DNA from: Actinomycetota bacterium
GTDB taxonomy: Bacteria > Actinomycetota > Actinomycetes > Nanopelagicales > Nanopelagicaceae
NCBI GenBank assembly: GCA_009702925.1
Contig: WLHC01000002.1
Span: forward strand, 1 to 64,000
Direction: 5' to 3'
Length of the DNA: 64,000 nucleotides
Shown here: positions 1 to 8,794 of the stretch, piece by piece
How positions within the stretch are numbered: the stretch's first letter is position 1
Layout of the letters: each line of letters starts with the position of its first letter
Notes under the pieces: generated by a model
Told to the model about the DNA's origin: nothing
Databases searched by the model: none
Seen by the model: only the letters and a program-made list of their open reading frames with translations
Program-made: the position numbers and the translations under genes

Positions 1-89
1 CCGTCATTAAAATTTCTGATTGTGCCTTCGATTGCGGCAAGAAAATCTTCTGCTGATCCAATATCGTTTACTGCGATTTGCGTTGTCAA
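1..89 (-). CDS. rpsA: 30S ribosomal protein S1 (N-terminal fragment, cut by window edge)
   Basis: Reading the minus strand from a TTG at 89 gives MTTQIAVNDIGSAEDFLAAI and continues off the left edge. The VNDIG-x-EDFLAAI-x-xTI-x-xFNDG pattern is the usual start of actinobacterial ribosomal protein S1, which binds mRNA on the 30S subunit. A GGAG lies about 7 nt upstream of the TTG and no ATG is available, so TTG is chosen. rpsA directly downstream of polA is the standard actinobacterial order. Only 29 codons are visible, so S1 domains cannot be checked. Confidence 0.85.
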   Translation of the reverse strand, partial: MTTQIAVNDIGSAEDFLAAIEGTIRNFND

Positions 90-215
90 GTGAGCTCCGT
101 AGGGATAGAAAGTAGTAGTTCCCGCTTTCGCGGCTGAAGGGCAAGAGTAGGGTTTGCACGCTCGTCAGGGCAAATTCGCTTAACTCTCTGAGCGTAAGTA
201 CAAGACAAAAACTAA
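90..215 (-). promoter_or_regulatory. polA-rpsA intergenic region / rpsA leader
   Basis: About 125 bases separate the polA stop from the rpsA start. On the minus strand it carries a short CCGC-GAAA-GCGG hairpin (122-133) with a GNRA-type loop and no following U-tract, so it is not an obvious terminator. It probably holds the rpsA promoter and 5' leader; I could not place the promoter with confidence. Confidence 0.35.
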
Positions 216-2855
216 CTAATGGGCCGCCTCGTGCCATGTCAGACCAAGTCCAGCATTAACATCTAACGGAGCCTTTAATGGATAGGCCGCTCCCATTTCT
301 TTTTTAACAAGTTCCGTAATTAACTCTTCTTCACCAGGTGAAACCTCAAGAATTAGCTCATCATGGATTTGAAGGAGTAATCGAGATTTCAAATTTTGTT
401 TTTTAATAGCGCTATAAACATTGAGCATGGCAATTTTAATGATGTCAGCTGCAGATCCTTGAATGGGTGCATTCAATGCCATTCTTTCGGCGACTTCACG
501 TCGAGCACGATTATCATTCATCAGATCAGGCAGATAACGCCTTCTTCCCATGATTGTTTCTGTGTATCCAACTTTACGGGCATCTTCAACCACTGTTTTC
601 AAATAATCTCGAATTCCACCAAAGCGCTCAAAGTATCTATCCATTAAATCCTGTGCAGCAGGCGGTGTGATGTCTAACTGCGCAGATAAGCCATAAGAGG
701 AAAGCCCATAGGCAAGACCGTACGACATCGCTTTTATTTGACGGCGCATTTCTGGATCAACCTCATTTGGCTTTACTCCGAAAATCTGCGAAGCAATAGT
801 TGCGTGTAAATCTTCACCAGAGGCGAACGCGGCCAATAGTTTTGAATCATTTGAAAGATGGGCCATGATTCGCATTTCGATTTGGCTGTAGTCGGCAGTT
901 AATAGTCCGACGTATCCTTTACCTGCAATAAAACAGTTTCTAATTCTTCGACCCTCTTCGGTACGAACAGGAATATTCTGTAAATTAGGTCCAGTAGATG
1001 AAAGTCTTCCTGTGGCTGCAACAGTTTGTGCAAAGTGCGTATGGATTCGCCCATCTGCAGCAATCTCGGCAATCAAACCTTCTACCGTTGTTCCTAGTTT
1101 CTTTGTCTCTCGTATACGAAGCAATGACGTTAAAACGGGATGTCCAGTTTTCTGATGGAGCCAGTCCAAACTTTCCGCATCCGTCGTAAAACCAGTCTTT
1201 ATTTTCTTTGTCTTTGGAAGTTGCAATTCATCAAAAAGGACTACCTGTAGCTGCTTAGGCGATCCCACATTAAATTCATGACCAACGATTTCATGTACGG
1301 CCTTTGTCTCGCGATCAACTTCGCCTTGGAAAAACTTTGCCAGAACCTCTAACTCTTTTTTGTTGACGGCAATTCCTACATTCTCCATTGTGGCAAGGAG
1401 TGCAGCAACAGGCATTTCCATTGTAAGAAACAGCTCCATAAGTCCACGATCGTGTAGTTCTTGAGTCAACGCCTCTTTGACATTAAATAGTGCAGTTGCG
1501 CATGTCAACAAATAACTCTGACTAGATGATTCATCAATTCTGGATGTATCGGCCCATCGCTGGGCAATATCTACAAACTCTTGGGTTCGTACTCCTGGAT
1601 TTACAAGATATGCAGCTAAGGAAACATCGAAGCTAACTCCTACTAATCCATTAATCCTTGCTAAAGATTTCGCGTCGTGTGCAATCTTTTTGACATCAGA
1701 ATCTTTAGCCCAATCCCCCATCTGATCTGATTCAACCAAAAACACCTGGGTTTGTGAGAAGGCAATGGCATACCGCACAATCTCTTCATCAGTAATTTCA
1801 AATGAGATTGCAATTTCTCCAGTGTGCTGTGCAATTTTTGTTGAGGCTTGCTCGGGTGTTAAGACTTCATGAGTAATCGCCTGTGAATTTTTCTTTAATC
1901 CCTCTGAATCAACTGAATTATCCAAAGCATTTACCTGGCCACCTCCACCTGACGTAATCAAAATAGGCTTCATTCGCTCCTTTAATGTTTTGAACTCTAA
2001 GGTTTTAAACAAGGGTTCCACCGATGCTTCTGCGACACCAGCCCATGCAAGAGATTGGATAGTAAATTCGATAGGAACGGTGCTAATCAACTGCGTCAGT
2101 TCTCTATTTCTTTCTACATCAGTGACACAGTCTTTTAGAGATTGACCGGCTTTGCCGCCTAAGTCATCAACGTGTGTAAGCAGTTGCTTTAGGGATCCGT
2201 ATTCAATAATCCACTTTGCTGCTGTCTTTTCTCCAACTCCCGGAACAGAGGGCAAGTTATCGCTTGGATCACCTCGAAGCGCTGCAAAATCTGGGTACTG
2301 CTCTGGAGTCATTCCATATTTTTCTAGAAGCGCCTGCGCGTTCATACGAACAAGATCGCTGACTCCGCGTTTTGGATAAAGAACAGTTGTCTTGTCGCTG
2401 ATTAATTGAAAGGAATCACGATCACCTGTGCAAATGAGAACCTGCGCGCCCTCTTTCTCAGCAGCCTTGGCGATAGTTGCAATGATGTCATCTGCTTCAT
2501 AACCTTGTATTTCAAAGGTAGAGATTCCAAAAGATTCAACAAGTTCATGCAAGTAACTCATCTGAGATCGGAACTCATCTGGAGTTTTTGCACGATTTGC
2601 TTTGTACTCTGGAAAAATCTCCGAACGAAATGTAGTGCGGGAAACATCAAATGCAACGGCAACATGTGTCGGTTTTTCTGTCGTAAGCAAAGAAAGAAGC
2701 ATTGTTGCAAAGCCATAGATCGCATTTGTGTGCTGGCCAGATGCCGTGGTGAAATTTTCGGCAGGTAAGGCAAAAAATGCTCGATAGGCCATGGAGTGTC
2801 CGTCTATGAGCAGGACTCTCTTATCGCCCTTGCTAGTACCAGCCATGGCCTCCAT
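216..2855 (-). CDS. polA: DNA polymerase I
   Basis: Replication and repair polymerase that removes RNA primers and fills gaps. The roughly 879-residue protein has an N-terminal 5'-3' exonuclease/FEN domain (LLIDGHSMAYRAFFALP; GYEADD; GDPSDNLPSVPGVG), a middle 3'-5' exonuclease-like domain, and a C-terminal family A polymerase domain with motif A DYSQIEMR near 655, motif B RRQIKAMSYGLAYG near 704 and motif C QIHDE near 830. The exonuclease I motif D-x-E is replaced by FEIT, so proofreading is probably lost, as in other actinobacterial Pol I proteins. The start is uncertain: ATG at 2855 or 2846, or a TTG at 2867; the two ATGs give MEAMAGTSKG or MAGTSKG. It faces the thioesterase gene divergently with only 26 bp between them. 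Confidence 0.97.
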   Translation of the reverse strand: MEAMAGTSKGDKRVLLIDGHSMAYRAFFALPAENFTTASGQHTNAIYGFATMLLSLLTTEKPTHVAVAFDVSRTTFRSEIFPEYKANRAKTPDEFRSQMSYLHELVESFGISTFEIQGYEADDIIATIAKAAEKEGAQVLICTGDRDSFQLISDKTTVLYPKRGVSDLVRMNAQALLEKYGMTPEQYPDFAALRGDPSDNLPSVPGVGEKTAAKWIIEYGSLKQLLTHVDDLGGKAGQSLKDCVTDVERNRELTQLISTVPIEFTIQSLAWAGVAEASVEPLFKTLEFKTLKERMKPILITSGGGGQVNALDNSVDSEGLKKNSQAITHEVLTPEQASTKIAQHTGEIAISFEITDEEIVRYAIAFSQTQVFLVESDQMGDWAKDSDVKKIAHDAKSLARINGLVGVSFDVSLAAYLVNPGVRTQEFVDIAQRWADTSRIDESSSQSYLLTCATALFNVKEALTQELHDRGLMELFLTMEMPVAALLATMENVGIAVNKKELEVLAKFFQGEVDRETKAVHEIVGHEFNVGSPKQLQVVLFDELQLPKTKKIKTGFTTDAESLDWLHQKTGHPVLTSLLRIRETKKLGTTVEGLIAEIAADGRIHTHFAQTVAATGRLSSTGPNLQNIPVRTEEGRRIRNCFIAGKGYVGLLTADYSQIEMRIMAHLSNDSKLLAAFASGEDLHATIASQIFGVKPNEVDPEMRRQIKAMSYGLAYGLSSYGLSAQLDITPPAAQDLMDRYFERFGGIRDYLKTVVEDARKVGYTETIMGRRRYLPDLMNDNRARREVAERMALNAPIQGSAADIIKIAMLNVYSAIKKQNLKSRLLLQIHDELILEVSPGEEELITELVKKEMGAAYPLKAPLDVNAGLGLTWHEAAH

Positions 2856-2869
2856 CCTAGATAACAAGT

Positions 2870-2875
2870 TATGAT
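2870..2875 (+). promoter_or_regulatory. -10 hexamer of a leaderless promoter for the thioesterase gene
   Basis: TATGAT is followed by 6 nt and then the ATG at 2882, so transcription would begin at or next to the start codon. No Shine-Dalgarno sequence is present. The same spacing recurs at hisI, hisD, DUF3040 and the YbaK gene in this window, which strengthens the call. Confidence 0.6.
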
Positions 2876-2881
2876 TGTCTT

Positions 2882-3292
2882 ATGACGCAACAAGATTTGC
2901 TGGCAATAATTAAAGAACGAGGCAATGGTGATCTTGGTACCAAAATGGGTATCAAGATTATTGAAGCATCGGCCCAACGGTTAGTTGCAACTATGCCTGT
3001 TGAGGGAAACACTCAACCTGCCGGACTGCTCCACGGAGGGGCCAGTGTTGTTTTGGCAGAATCTTTGGGATCTATAGGTGCGCAGATTCATGCAGGTGCC
3101 AATCGCAAAGTAGTGGGTGTTGATATCAATGCCACTCATCATCGCTCGGCTCGCTCTGGTCTAGTCACAGCCGTAGCAACACCGATATCTCTTGGCAAAA
3201 CCCTGTGCTCCTACGAAATTGTTATCACCAATGAGGCTGGCGAAAGAATCTGTACGGCCCGCATAACCTGCCTGATCCTTGCCGAGGTCTAG
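2882..3292 (+). CDS. PaaI/YdiI-type hotdog-fold acyl-CoA thioesterase
   Basis: A 136-residue single hotdog-domain protein, typical of the PaaI/MenI thioesterase family that hydrolyses aromatic or other acyl-CoA esters. Family signatures are HGGASVVLAESLGSIGA (about 51-67), where the acidic E is the expected catalytic residue, then GVDINATHHRSAR and a C-terminal TARITCLI strand. It may be the 1,4-dihydroxy-2-naphthoyl-CoA thioesterase of menaquinone synthesis, but the context (divergent from polA) does not prove the substrate. The start is set by the leaderless -10 just upstream. It stands alone between polA and the liv operon. Confidence 0.85.
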   Translation: MTQQDLLAIIKERGNGDLGTKMGIKIIEASAQRLVATMPVEGNTQPAGLLHGGASVVLAESLGSIGAQIHAGANRKVVGVDINATHHRSARSGLVTAVATPISLGKTLCSYEIVITNEAGERICTARITCLILAEV

Positions 3293-3380
3293 GTCCGTTA
3301 GTTAAGGTTAGCCGCCTAGCCCTAGAAGTATCCTGATGCATCCGATTGGCGATGCACTGTAAAAAGATGTGGAGCGCGAC

Positions 3381-4676
3381 TTGAATTTTGCGAGTAAAAA
3401 GATCAGCGCCCGTTTGATTCTTTTAACTATCACCATGTTGAGTGCAGTAGCGGGATTCTCCTCTATTGCAGCTCCAGCAAACGCTGCTGACCCTGTCACA
3501 AAGATCTACGGCGTTGTCACGGGTTCTACAGAACAACCGATTGCCGGAGTTGGTATTTCGATCGCAGGTCCAGATGGATTTAGCGCAGAGGTCGAGACTG
3601 ATTCTGCAGGTGCTTGGGAAGTTCTCGTTCCAACTAAGGGAACGTATAGCGCAACTATCAATGAAGGAGATCTTCCTTCAGGCCAAGCGTTAACGGATCC
3701 AACAAAGGGAACTGTAAAAGCAAATGTATTTATGCCTGGCGTAGAGCTGCGGCTTCTCTTCCCTATTGGACCAGGAGTTGCAAAGGCAACATTGCTTGAG
3801 CGTTCGGTTCAATTAACGGTAGATGGATTAATTTTGGGTCTCATCATCGCTTTGGCCGCACTCGGACTTAACCTTATTTTTGGAACAACAGGATTAACCA
3901 ATTTTGCCCACGGTGAGATTTTAACTTTTGCTGGACTTCTCACCTACTACTTCAGCGCAGTAGTAAAACTGCCGGTTCTTGTAGCCGCACCTATTGCCGT
4001 GCTGCTCAGTGCATTTATTTCAGGATTTTTGCAGGATAGATATCTCTGGAAACCTCTACGAAAGCGTGGCACCGGATTAATTGCGATGCTTGTTGTCTCG
4101 ATCGGTTTTGCAATATTCTTGCGCTACTTCTTCCTGTTCCTATTTGGTGGAGATACACGGCAACTTCCGCAGTATGCAGGACAAGCGGGACTTGAACTTG
4201 GATTGGTAAACATCACACCAAAATCAATTATCACAACAGTTATTGGAATTGGGTTTATCATTTTTGCGACGCTGTGGCTTCTTCGTACGCGTATGGGCAA
4301 GGCAAGTCGAGCAGTAGCCGATAACCCAGCTTTAGCTTCCGCGTCGGGAATCGACGTTCAAAAAGTGATTCAGGCGGTTTGGATATTGGGAGCGGCCCTG
4401 GCTGGTTATGCCGGAGTAATCGTGACGCTCAATCAAGGAGTGAGCTTCCTTATGGGGCAGGACATGCTGCTTCTAATTTTTGCAGCCGTTACCTTAGGTG
4501 GGTTAGGTACTGCTAATGGCGCTCTTGTTGGATCCTTAATCATTGGACTATTCGTGCAGCTGTCCACGTTGTTTATACCTACAGAGTTAAAGTATGTGGG
4601 GGCACTCATCGTTCTCATTTTAATTTTGGTTGTTCGCCCTCAAGGAATATTGGGCAAAAAAGAGAGGATCGGATAA
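3381..4676 (+). CDS. livH: LivH-type branched-chain amino acid ABC permease with an N-terminal secreted beta-domain
   Basis: The C-terminal ~290 residues are a LivH/BraD permease with many membrane helices (for example LNLIFGTTGLTNFAHGEIL), forming the membrane channel with LivM. Unusually, this is preceded by a Sec signal-like segment (basic N-terminus, hydrophobic core, cut near APANA) and an ~80-residue carboxypeptidase-regulatory/Ig-like domain (GVVTGSTEQPIAGVGISIAG; TDSAGAWEVLVP). Ordinary LivH is about 290-310 residues, so this protein (~431) is a fusion. The start is either this TTG (GGAG 6 nt upstream) or an in-frame GTG at 3369 without a good ribosome site. First gene of livHMGF; the livM ATG directly follows its TAA stop. 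Confidence 0.9.
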   Translation: MNFASKKISARLILLTITMLSAVAGFSSIAAPANAADPVTKIYGVVTGSTEQPIAGVGISIAGPDGFSAEVETDSAGAWEVLVPTKGTYSATINEGDLPSGQALTDPTKGTVKANVFMPGVELRLLFPIGPGVAKATLLERSVQLTVDGLILGLIIALAALGLNLIFGTTGLTNFAHGEILTFAGLLTYYFSAVVKLPVLVAAPIAVLLSAFISGFLQDRYLWKPLRKRGTGLIAMLVVSIGFAIFLRYFFLFLFGGDTRQLPQYAGQAGLELGLVNITPKSIITTVIGIGFIIFATLWLLRTRMGKASRAVADNPALASASGIDVQKVIQAVWILGAALAGYAGVIVTLNQGVSFLMGQDMLLLIFAAVTLGGLGTANGALVGSLIIGLFVQLSTLFIPTELKYVGALIVLILILVVRPQGILGKKERIG

Positions 4677-5672
4677 ATGGACATTCTCTTTATTATTCAG
4701 CAGACCTTAAGTGCAACCCTTGGAGTAAATGCGATTATCTTTGCATTGGCTGCAATTGGCTTGAACATGCATTTTGGCTACACAGGCCTTCTTAATTTTG
4801 GCCAAGCCGGCTTTCTTGCGATCGGTGCTTACAGTGTTGCTGTCCCAGTGATCTCATTTGGTATCTCACTGTGGGTCGCTTTCTTAATCGGAATTTTCAA
4901 CTCTATTCTCTTCGCGCTTCTCTTGGGTGTTCCTACCTTAAGATTGAGAGCCGACTATCTTGCGATCGTAACGATCGCAGCGGCCGAAATTGTTCGCCAA
5001 ATTGCCCGATCTGCGACTTTTCGTGACTTCCTGGGTGGCTCCGATGGAATTACGGGAAAGTTCGCAAGTGAGTTCTTCGACCTCAATCCATTCAAGCAAG
5101 GACTCACTACTCCCATCCTCCGATTTAGTGGAAATGACCTATGGGTAGTTATCACTGGTTGGATACTGGTTGCGCTAATTACTTTCATTATGTGGGTCAT
5201 GGTCAACTCCCCATGGGGCCGTGTTATGCGCGCCATCCGTGAAGATGAAGATGCAGTGCGTTCACTAGGTAAAAACGTCTACCTTTACAAGATGCAGTCA
5301 CTGATCATTGGTGGTGTGATCGGGTCTATCGCTGGCTTTGTCTATGCACTATCACGACAATCTGTACAGCCCGATAACTATGGAACAGCGCTGACATTCT
5401 TTGCATACACGGTCCTTATTCTTGGTGGAGCTGCACGTGTCTTTGCGCCAATAGTTGGTGCCATGATTTTCTGGTTCCTCATCGTATTCATCGAGCAGGT
5501 TCTTCGTGCGGGTGTAACTTCAAATATAATTCCTGATTGGCTTATTGGGGTAAACCAAGTAGGTCAGATTCGATTCATGCTCATGGGTCTTGGATTGATG
5601 TTGCTCATGATCTTTAGACCACAGGGAATATTTGGAGATAAGAAGGAGTTGGCACTTGATGCAAAAGCATAA
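4677..5672 (+). CDS. livM: LivM-type branched-chain amino acid ABC permease
   Basis: A 331-residue integral membrane protein, the second permease of a HAAT-family (hydrophobic amino acid) importer. The family hallmark is LGVPTLRLRADYLAIVTIAAAE in the middle, together with GRVMRAIREDEDAVRSLG before the later helices; LNMHFGYTGLLNFGQAGF near the N-terminus matches the LivH counterpart. The start codon follows the livH stop with no gap, so translation is coupled. It overlaps the livG start by about 14 nt. Confidence 0.95.
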   Translation: MDILFIIQQTLSATLGVNAIIFALAAIGLNMHFGYTGLLNFGQAGFLAIGAYSVAVPVISFGISLWVAFLIGIFNSILFALLLGVPTLRLRADYLAIVTIAAAEIVRQIARSATFRDFLGGSDGITGKFASEFFDLNPFKQGLTTPILRFSGNDLWVVITGWILVALITFIMWVMVNSPWGRVMRAIREDEDAVRSLGKNVYLYKMQSLIIGGVIGSIAGFVYALSRQSVQPDNYGTALTFFAYTVLILGGAARVFAPIVGAMIFWFLIVFIEQVLRAGVTSNIIPDWLIGVNQVGQIRFMLMGLGLMLLMIFRPQGIFGDKKELALDAKA

Positions 5673-6513
5673 CTCCGGTGCAGACTTTGCCTTAACTACA
5701 TCGCAAACGCCTGGATCATCTAAACCAGATCCAATTTTGATTGCAGATAAAATAGCGCGCCAGTTTGGTGGTTTAACTGCTGTCAACGTTGACCATGTAG
5801 AGATTCAACGTGGATCTATTACTGCTCTTATCGGTCCAAACGGTGCGGGAAAAACTACGTTCTTTAATCTGCTCACAGGGTATGACTCTCCAAACTCAGG
5901 TACATGGAGCTTTAACGGCAAAGCACTTAACGGTATTCCGCCGCATAAAGTTGCAAGACTTGGGATGGTAAGAACTTTTCAGTTGACCAAGGCCCTATAC
6001 CGTTTAACCGTAATGGAAAATATGTTGCTCGGTGCCAGGGGACAAAAGGGTGAATCCGTGCTTCGCTCAGCCTTCCCTTGGATCTGGCGCTCGCAAGAGG
6101 CGGCTATTCAAGAAAAAGCTACCGCTATCCTTAAAAACTTTAAATTGATTGAAAAGCAAGATGATTTTGCGGCTGCTTTATCTGGTGGGCAAAGAAAACT
6201 TTTAGAAATGGCTAGAGCGTTAATGGTAGAGCCAGAGATGGTGATGCTTGATGAACCTATGGCTGGTGTAAACCCTGCCCTTAAACAATCCCTCCTCGAA
6301 CATATCAAAGAGCTTCGCAACGAGGGGAAAACAGTTCTGTTCGTTGAACATGACATGGATATGGTCCACGAAATTAGTGATTGGGTAATTGTCATGGCAC
6401 AGGGCCAGATTATTGCCGAAGGAACCCCAGCAACTGTGATGGGGAATTCTCAAGTGATCGAAGCCTACTTGGGTGCTCATCACGATACCGATTTAACAAG
6501 TGAAGGAGCCTGA
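5659..6513 (+). CDS. livG: LivG-type ABC transporter ATP-binding protein
   Basis: One of two cytoplasmic ATPases of the branched-chain amino acid type importer. The Walker A is GPNGAGKT, the signature LSGGQRKLLEMARALM, and the Walker B VMLDEP followed by MAGVNP, a typical LivG feature; the switch histidine is in FVEHDMD. The ATG at 5659 has GGAG about 10 nt upstream; a TTG one codon earlier is an alternative start. About 15 extra N-terminal residues precede the ABC domain. It lies 3 nt before livF, whose ribosome site is inside its last codons. Confidence 0.95.
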   Translation: MQKHNSGADFALTTSQTPGSSKPDPILIADKIARQFGGLTAVNVDHVEIQRGSITALIGPNGAGKTTFFNLLTGYDSPNSGTWSFNGKALNGIPPHKVARLGMVRTFQLTKALYRLTVMENMLLGARGQKGESVLRSAFPWIWRSQEAAIQEKATAILKNFKLIEKQDDFAAALSGGQRKLLEMARALMVEPEMVMLDEPMAGVNPALKQSLLEHIKELRNEGKTVLFVEHDMDMVHEISDWVIVMAQGQIIAEGTPATVMGNSQVIEAYLGAHHDTDLTSEGA

Positions 6514-6516
6514 TCA

Positions 6517-7254
6517 ATGGCTGCATCTACGAATACGGCGTTGGTATCTGCAAAGGATTTAGTTGCTGGCTATTTACCGGGAATCAATATTCTTAATGGT
6601 TGCAATTTTTATGCCAATGAAGGAGAACTAGTTGGGATCATTGGTCCTAACGGAGCGGGTAAGTCGACGCTGCTCAAAGCGTTATTCGGTCTAGTAAAGA
6701 TTCGCGAAGGCCATGTGACCCTTTCTGGTGAAGAGATTACCAATATGAGAGCAGACCAATTAGTTGCCAAAGGAATTGGTTTTGTTCCACAAAGCAACAA
6801 TGTTTTTCCATCTTTAACAATTGAAGAAAATCTTCAGATGGGTGCATTCCAATCTCCTGATAAGTTTTCAGAGCGCTTTGATTTTGTCACCGATCTATTC
6901 CCAACTCTAGGAACTCGTCGTAAGCAACGTGCTGGATCGCTATCCGGTGGTGAGCGCCAGATGGTAGCGATGGGTCGCGCCTTAATGATGAATCCATCTG
7001 TGCTTCTTTTGGATGAGCCAAGTGCTGGTCTCTCCCCTGCATTGCAGGATGAAGTTTTTGTTCGCGTTCGTGAGATCAATAAGATTGGCGTAACGGTCAT
7101 TATGGTTGAGCAGAATGCCCGCAGATGCTTACAGATCGTTGATCGAGGGTATGTTTTGGATCAAGGTAAAAATGCATATGAAGGTACCGGAAAATCTCTA
7201 TCGACTGATCCTAAAGTTATCGAACTCTATTTGGGAACCCTGGCCAAGAAGTAG
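6517..7254 (+). CDS. livF: LivF-type ABC transporter ATP-binding protein
   Basis: The second ATPase of the importer, 245 residues. It shows Walker A GPNGAGKS, the LivF hallmark GIGFVPQSNNVFPSLTIEENL, the signature LSGGERQMVAMGRALM, Walker B VLLLDEP and SAGLSP. A GGAG ribosome site lies 9 nt before the ATG. Last gene of livHMGF, followed by the strong hairpin terminator at 7311-7347. Confidence 0.95.
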   Translation: MAASTNTALVSAKDLVAGYLPGINILNGCNFYANEGELVGIIGPNGAGKSTLLKALFGLVKIREGHVTLSGEEITNMRADQLVAKGIGFVPQSNNVFPSLTIEENLQMGAFQSPDKFSERFDFVTDLFPTLGTRRKQRAGSLSGGERQMVAMGRALMMNPSVLLLDEPSAGLSPALQDEVFVRVREINKIGVTVIMVEQNARRCLQIVDRGYVLDQGKNAYEGTGKSLSTDPKVIELYLGTLAKK

Positions 7255-7310
7255 CGGTTGCTTTCACTTTAGACCCATTTAAGACCTAACACCTTTAAAC
7301 GCTTTAGACA

Positions 7311-7347
7311 AAAGAATGGCCCGCCATTAACCGGCGGGCCATTCTTT
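7311..7347. terminator. Bidirectional rho-independent terminator between livF and the binding-protein gene
   Basis: A perfect 15-bp stem (7311-7325 with 7333-7347) with a 7-nt loop. It has A residues on the left and T residues on the right, so it can end transcription from livF (plus) and from the convergent binding-protein gene (minus). The stem core is GGCCCGCC/GGCGGGCC. Confidence 0.92.
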
Positions 7348-7363
7348 TTACTTATTTAACTGA

Positions 7364-8590
7364 TTATTCTCCTGCTGGTACATCACCAGTGATGAACTCT
7401 TCAAGAACTGCATCAGCCTTGTCATTAGCTGTGTACAAGTACACACCCATGGTTGCGATTGAAGGATCGCCATTCTGATCGAACTCAATTGGACCAGATA
7501 CACCGTCATAGTCGATGTCTGTTCCCTCTGCGATCAAAGCCTTGCAATCAGCAAAAGTTGTGCACTTTGTGCCATCTCTTGAAACTGACTGTAGGTTGTC
7601 GCGGATGGTCTTACCATCTGTAGCTCCACCCTGCTCTGCTGCAAGTGCAATCAAAACTACTGCATCGTATGACTCTGCAGAGTATGTGAAATCAGTAAGC
7701 GTTGGATCAACTGAGAGGAAGCGATCACGTAGGGCTGCATCTGGCTTAACACCAGGTGTAGTTGCCTTAACGCCCTTCATGATTCCTGCAGGTAGATCCT
7801 TATAAGCAGTTTGTGAATAGTTTCCATCAACTAGGTATGTTGGAACCTTGTTAGGTCCGATTCCCTGCTTGATAAGTTCAGTTAAGACTTTTACCGTCTC
7901 ATCAAAGCCGATAATTGCAATCGCATCTGGCTTTGCAGCCTTAGCCTTTGCAACATCTGCTGCGAACTCCGCTGCTGTTGGGTTGTAAACGATGGCTGTT
8001 GATGTACCAGTAAATGCAGCCATTGCATACTTAGCAAGACCGTTACCGTATGCATCGTCAAGGTTAAGAATGACGACATTCTTGTGTCCATCTTTTGCCA
8101 TCAACTGACCGAGAACTGCTCCCTGGTATGTATCTGATGGAGCAGAGCGGAAGTAGTAACCGTCATCTGCATAGCTTGTCAAAACTGGTGAAGTGTTAGC
8201 TGGTGAGAAGTGGACGATTCCAGCTCCTGCAATCTTGTCGATTACAGTCAATGAAACTCCAGATGATGCTGCACCAACAATTGCACTTACTCCTGCTGAA
8301 ATATGTGAGTCAGTAGTCTGTTGTGCGATATCAGTACTTGTATCTCCTGAATCACCACGGATGTGCTCAATATTTTCTCCAAGCACTCCACCTGCAGCGT
8401 TGATATCAGCAACAGCTAAATCAACTCCTGCAAACTCTGGGGGCCCAAGGAACGCAAGGCTGCCTGTCTCAGGCAACAATGAACCAATCTTTAGAGGACC
8501 AGATGCTGTTCCTCCTCCACCGCAACCAGCAAGAACTAAGCCAGCTACAGCAGTAGCAACCACGATGGCTGCCTTATTGAATTTCTGCAT
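7364..8590 (-). CDS. Branched-chain amino acid type ABC substrate-binding lipoprotein
   Basis: A 408-residue extracytoplasmic binding protein of the LivJ/BraC type (periplasmic binding fold I). The N-terminus is a lipoprotein signal with lipobox LAGC at about residues 20-23, followed by a Gly-rich linker. The ligand-binding core has KIGSLLPETGSLAFLGPPEFAG and VDLAVADINAAGGV, typical of the family; ISAGVSAIVGAASSGVSL follows. Substrate could be branched-chain or other amino acids, or amides. It converges with livHMGF and is almost certainly its binding subunit. Ribosome site AAGGAG precedes the ATG; its own promoter is at 8656-8684. Modification would need lgt and lspA, both in this window. 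Confidence 0.93.
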   Translation of the reverse strand: MQKFNKAAIVVATAVAGLVLAGCGGGGTASGPLKIGSLLPETGSLAFLGPPEFAGVDLAVADINAAGGVLGENIEHIRGDSGDTSTDIAQQTTDSHISAGVSAIVGAASSGVSLTVIDKIAGAGIVHFSPANTSPVLTSYADDGYYFRSAPSDTYQGAVLGQLMAKDGHKNVVILNLDDAYGNGLAKYAMAAFTGTSTAIVYNPTAAEFAADVAKAKAAKPDAIAIIGFDETVKVLTELIKQGIGPNKVPTYLVDGNYSQTAYKDLPAGIMKGVKATTPGVKPDAALRDRFLSVDPTLTDFTYSAESYDAVVLIALAAEQGGATDGKTIRDNLQSVSRDGTKCTTFADCKALIAEGTDIDYDGVSGPIEFDQNGDPSIATMGVYLYTANDKADAVLEEFITGDVPAGE

Positions 8591-8655
8591 GTTTTCTCCT
8601 TTTTATAAGTTCCTTTATCAAAGGTATCTAGATGACCTTCAAAAAGGATCACCGA

Positions 8656-8684
8656 AGTATAACTAGCCCTCAAGGATTGGTAAA
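8656..8684 (-). promoter_or_regulatory. Promoter of the binding-protein gene
   Basis: Minus strand TTTACC (8679-8684), a 17-bp spacer, then TATACT (8656-8661). This predicts a 5' leader of about 60 nt ending in an AAGGAG ribosome site, so this highly expressed type of gene is not leaderless. Confidence 0.65.
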
Positions 8685-8794
8685 GACTTATTTGCGCTTG
8701 ATACATGGCGAACCTGGGGCCAAATCCATCAAAACTGGCCACAAAAATCTGGATGAAAATTAGGTTGGTTTTGCGGGATTGTGGTGATAGGCGG

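Noticed and set aside
7-237. Open frame of 76 codons on the minus strand across the rpsA leader
   Set aside because: It is out of frame with the clear rpsA start, overlaps the polA end, and its product has no recognisable features.
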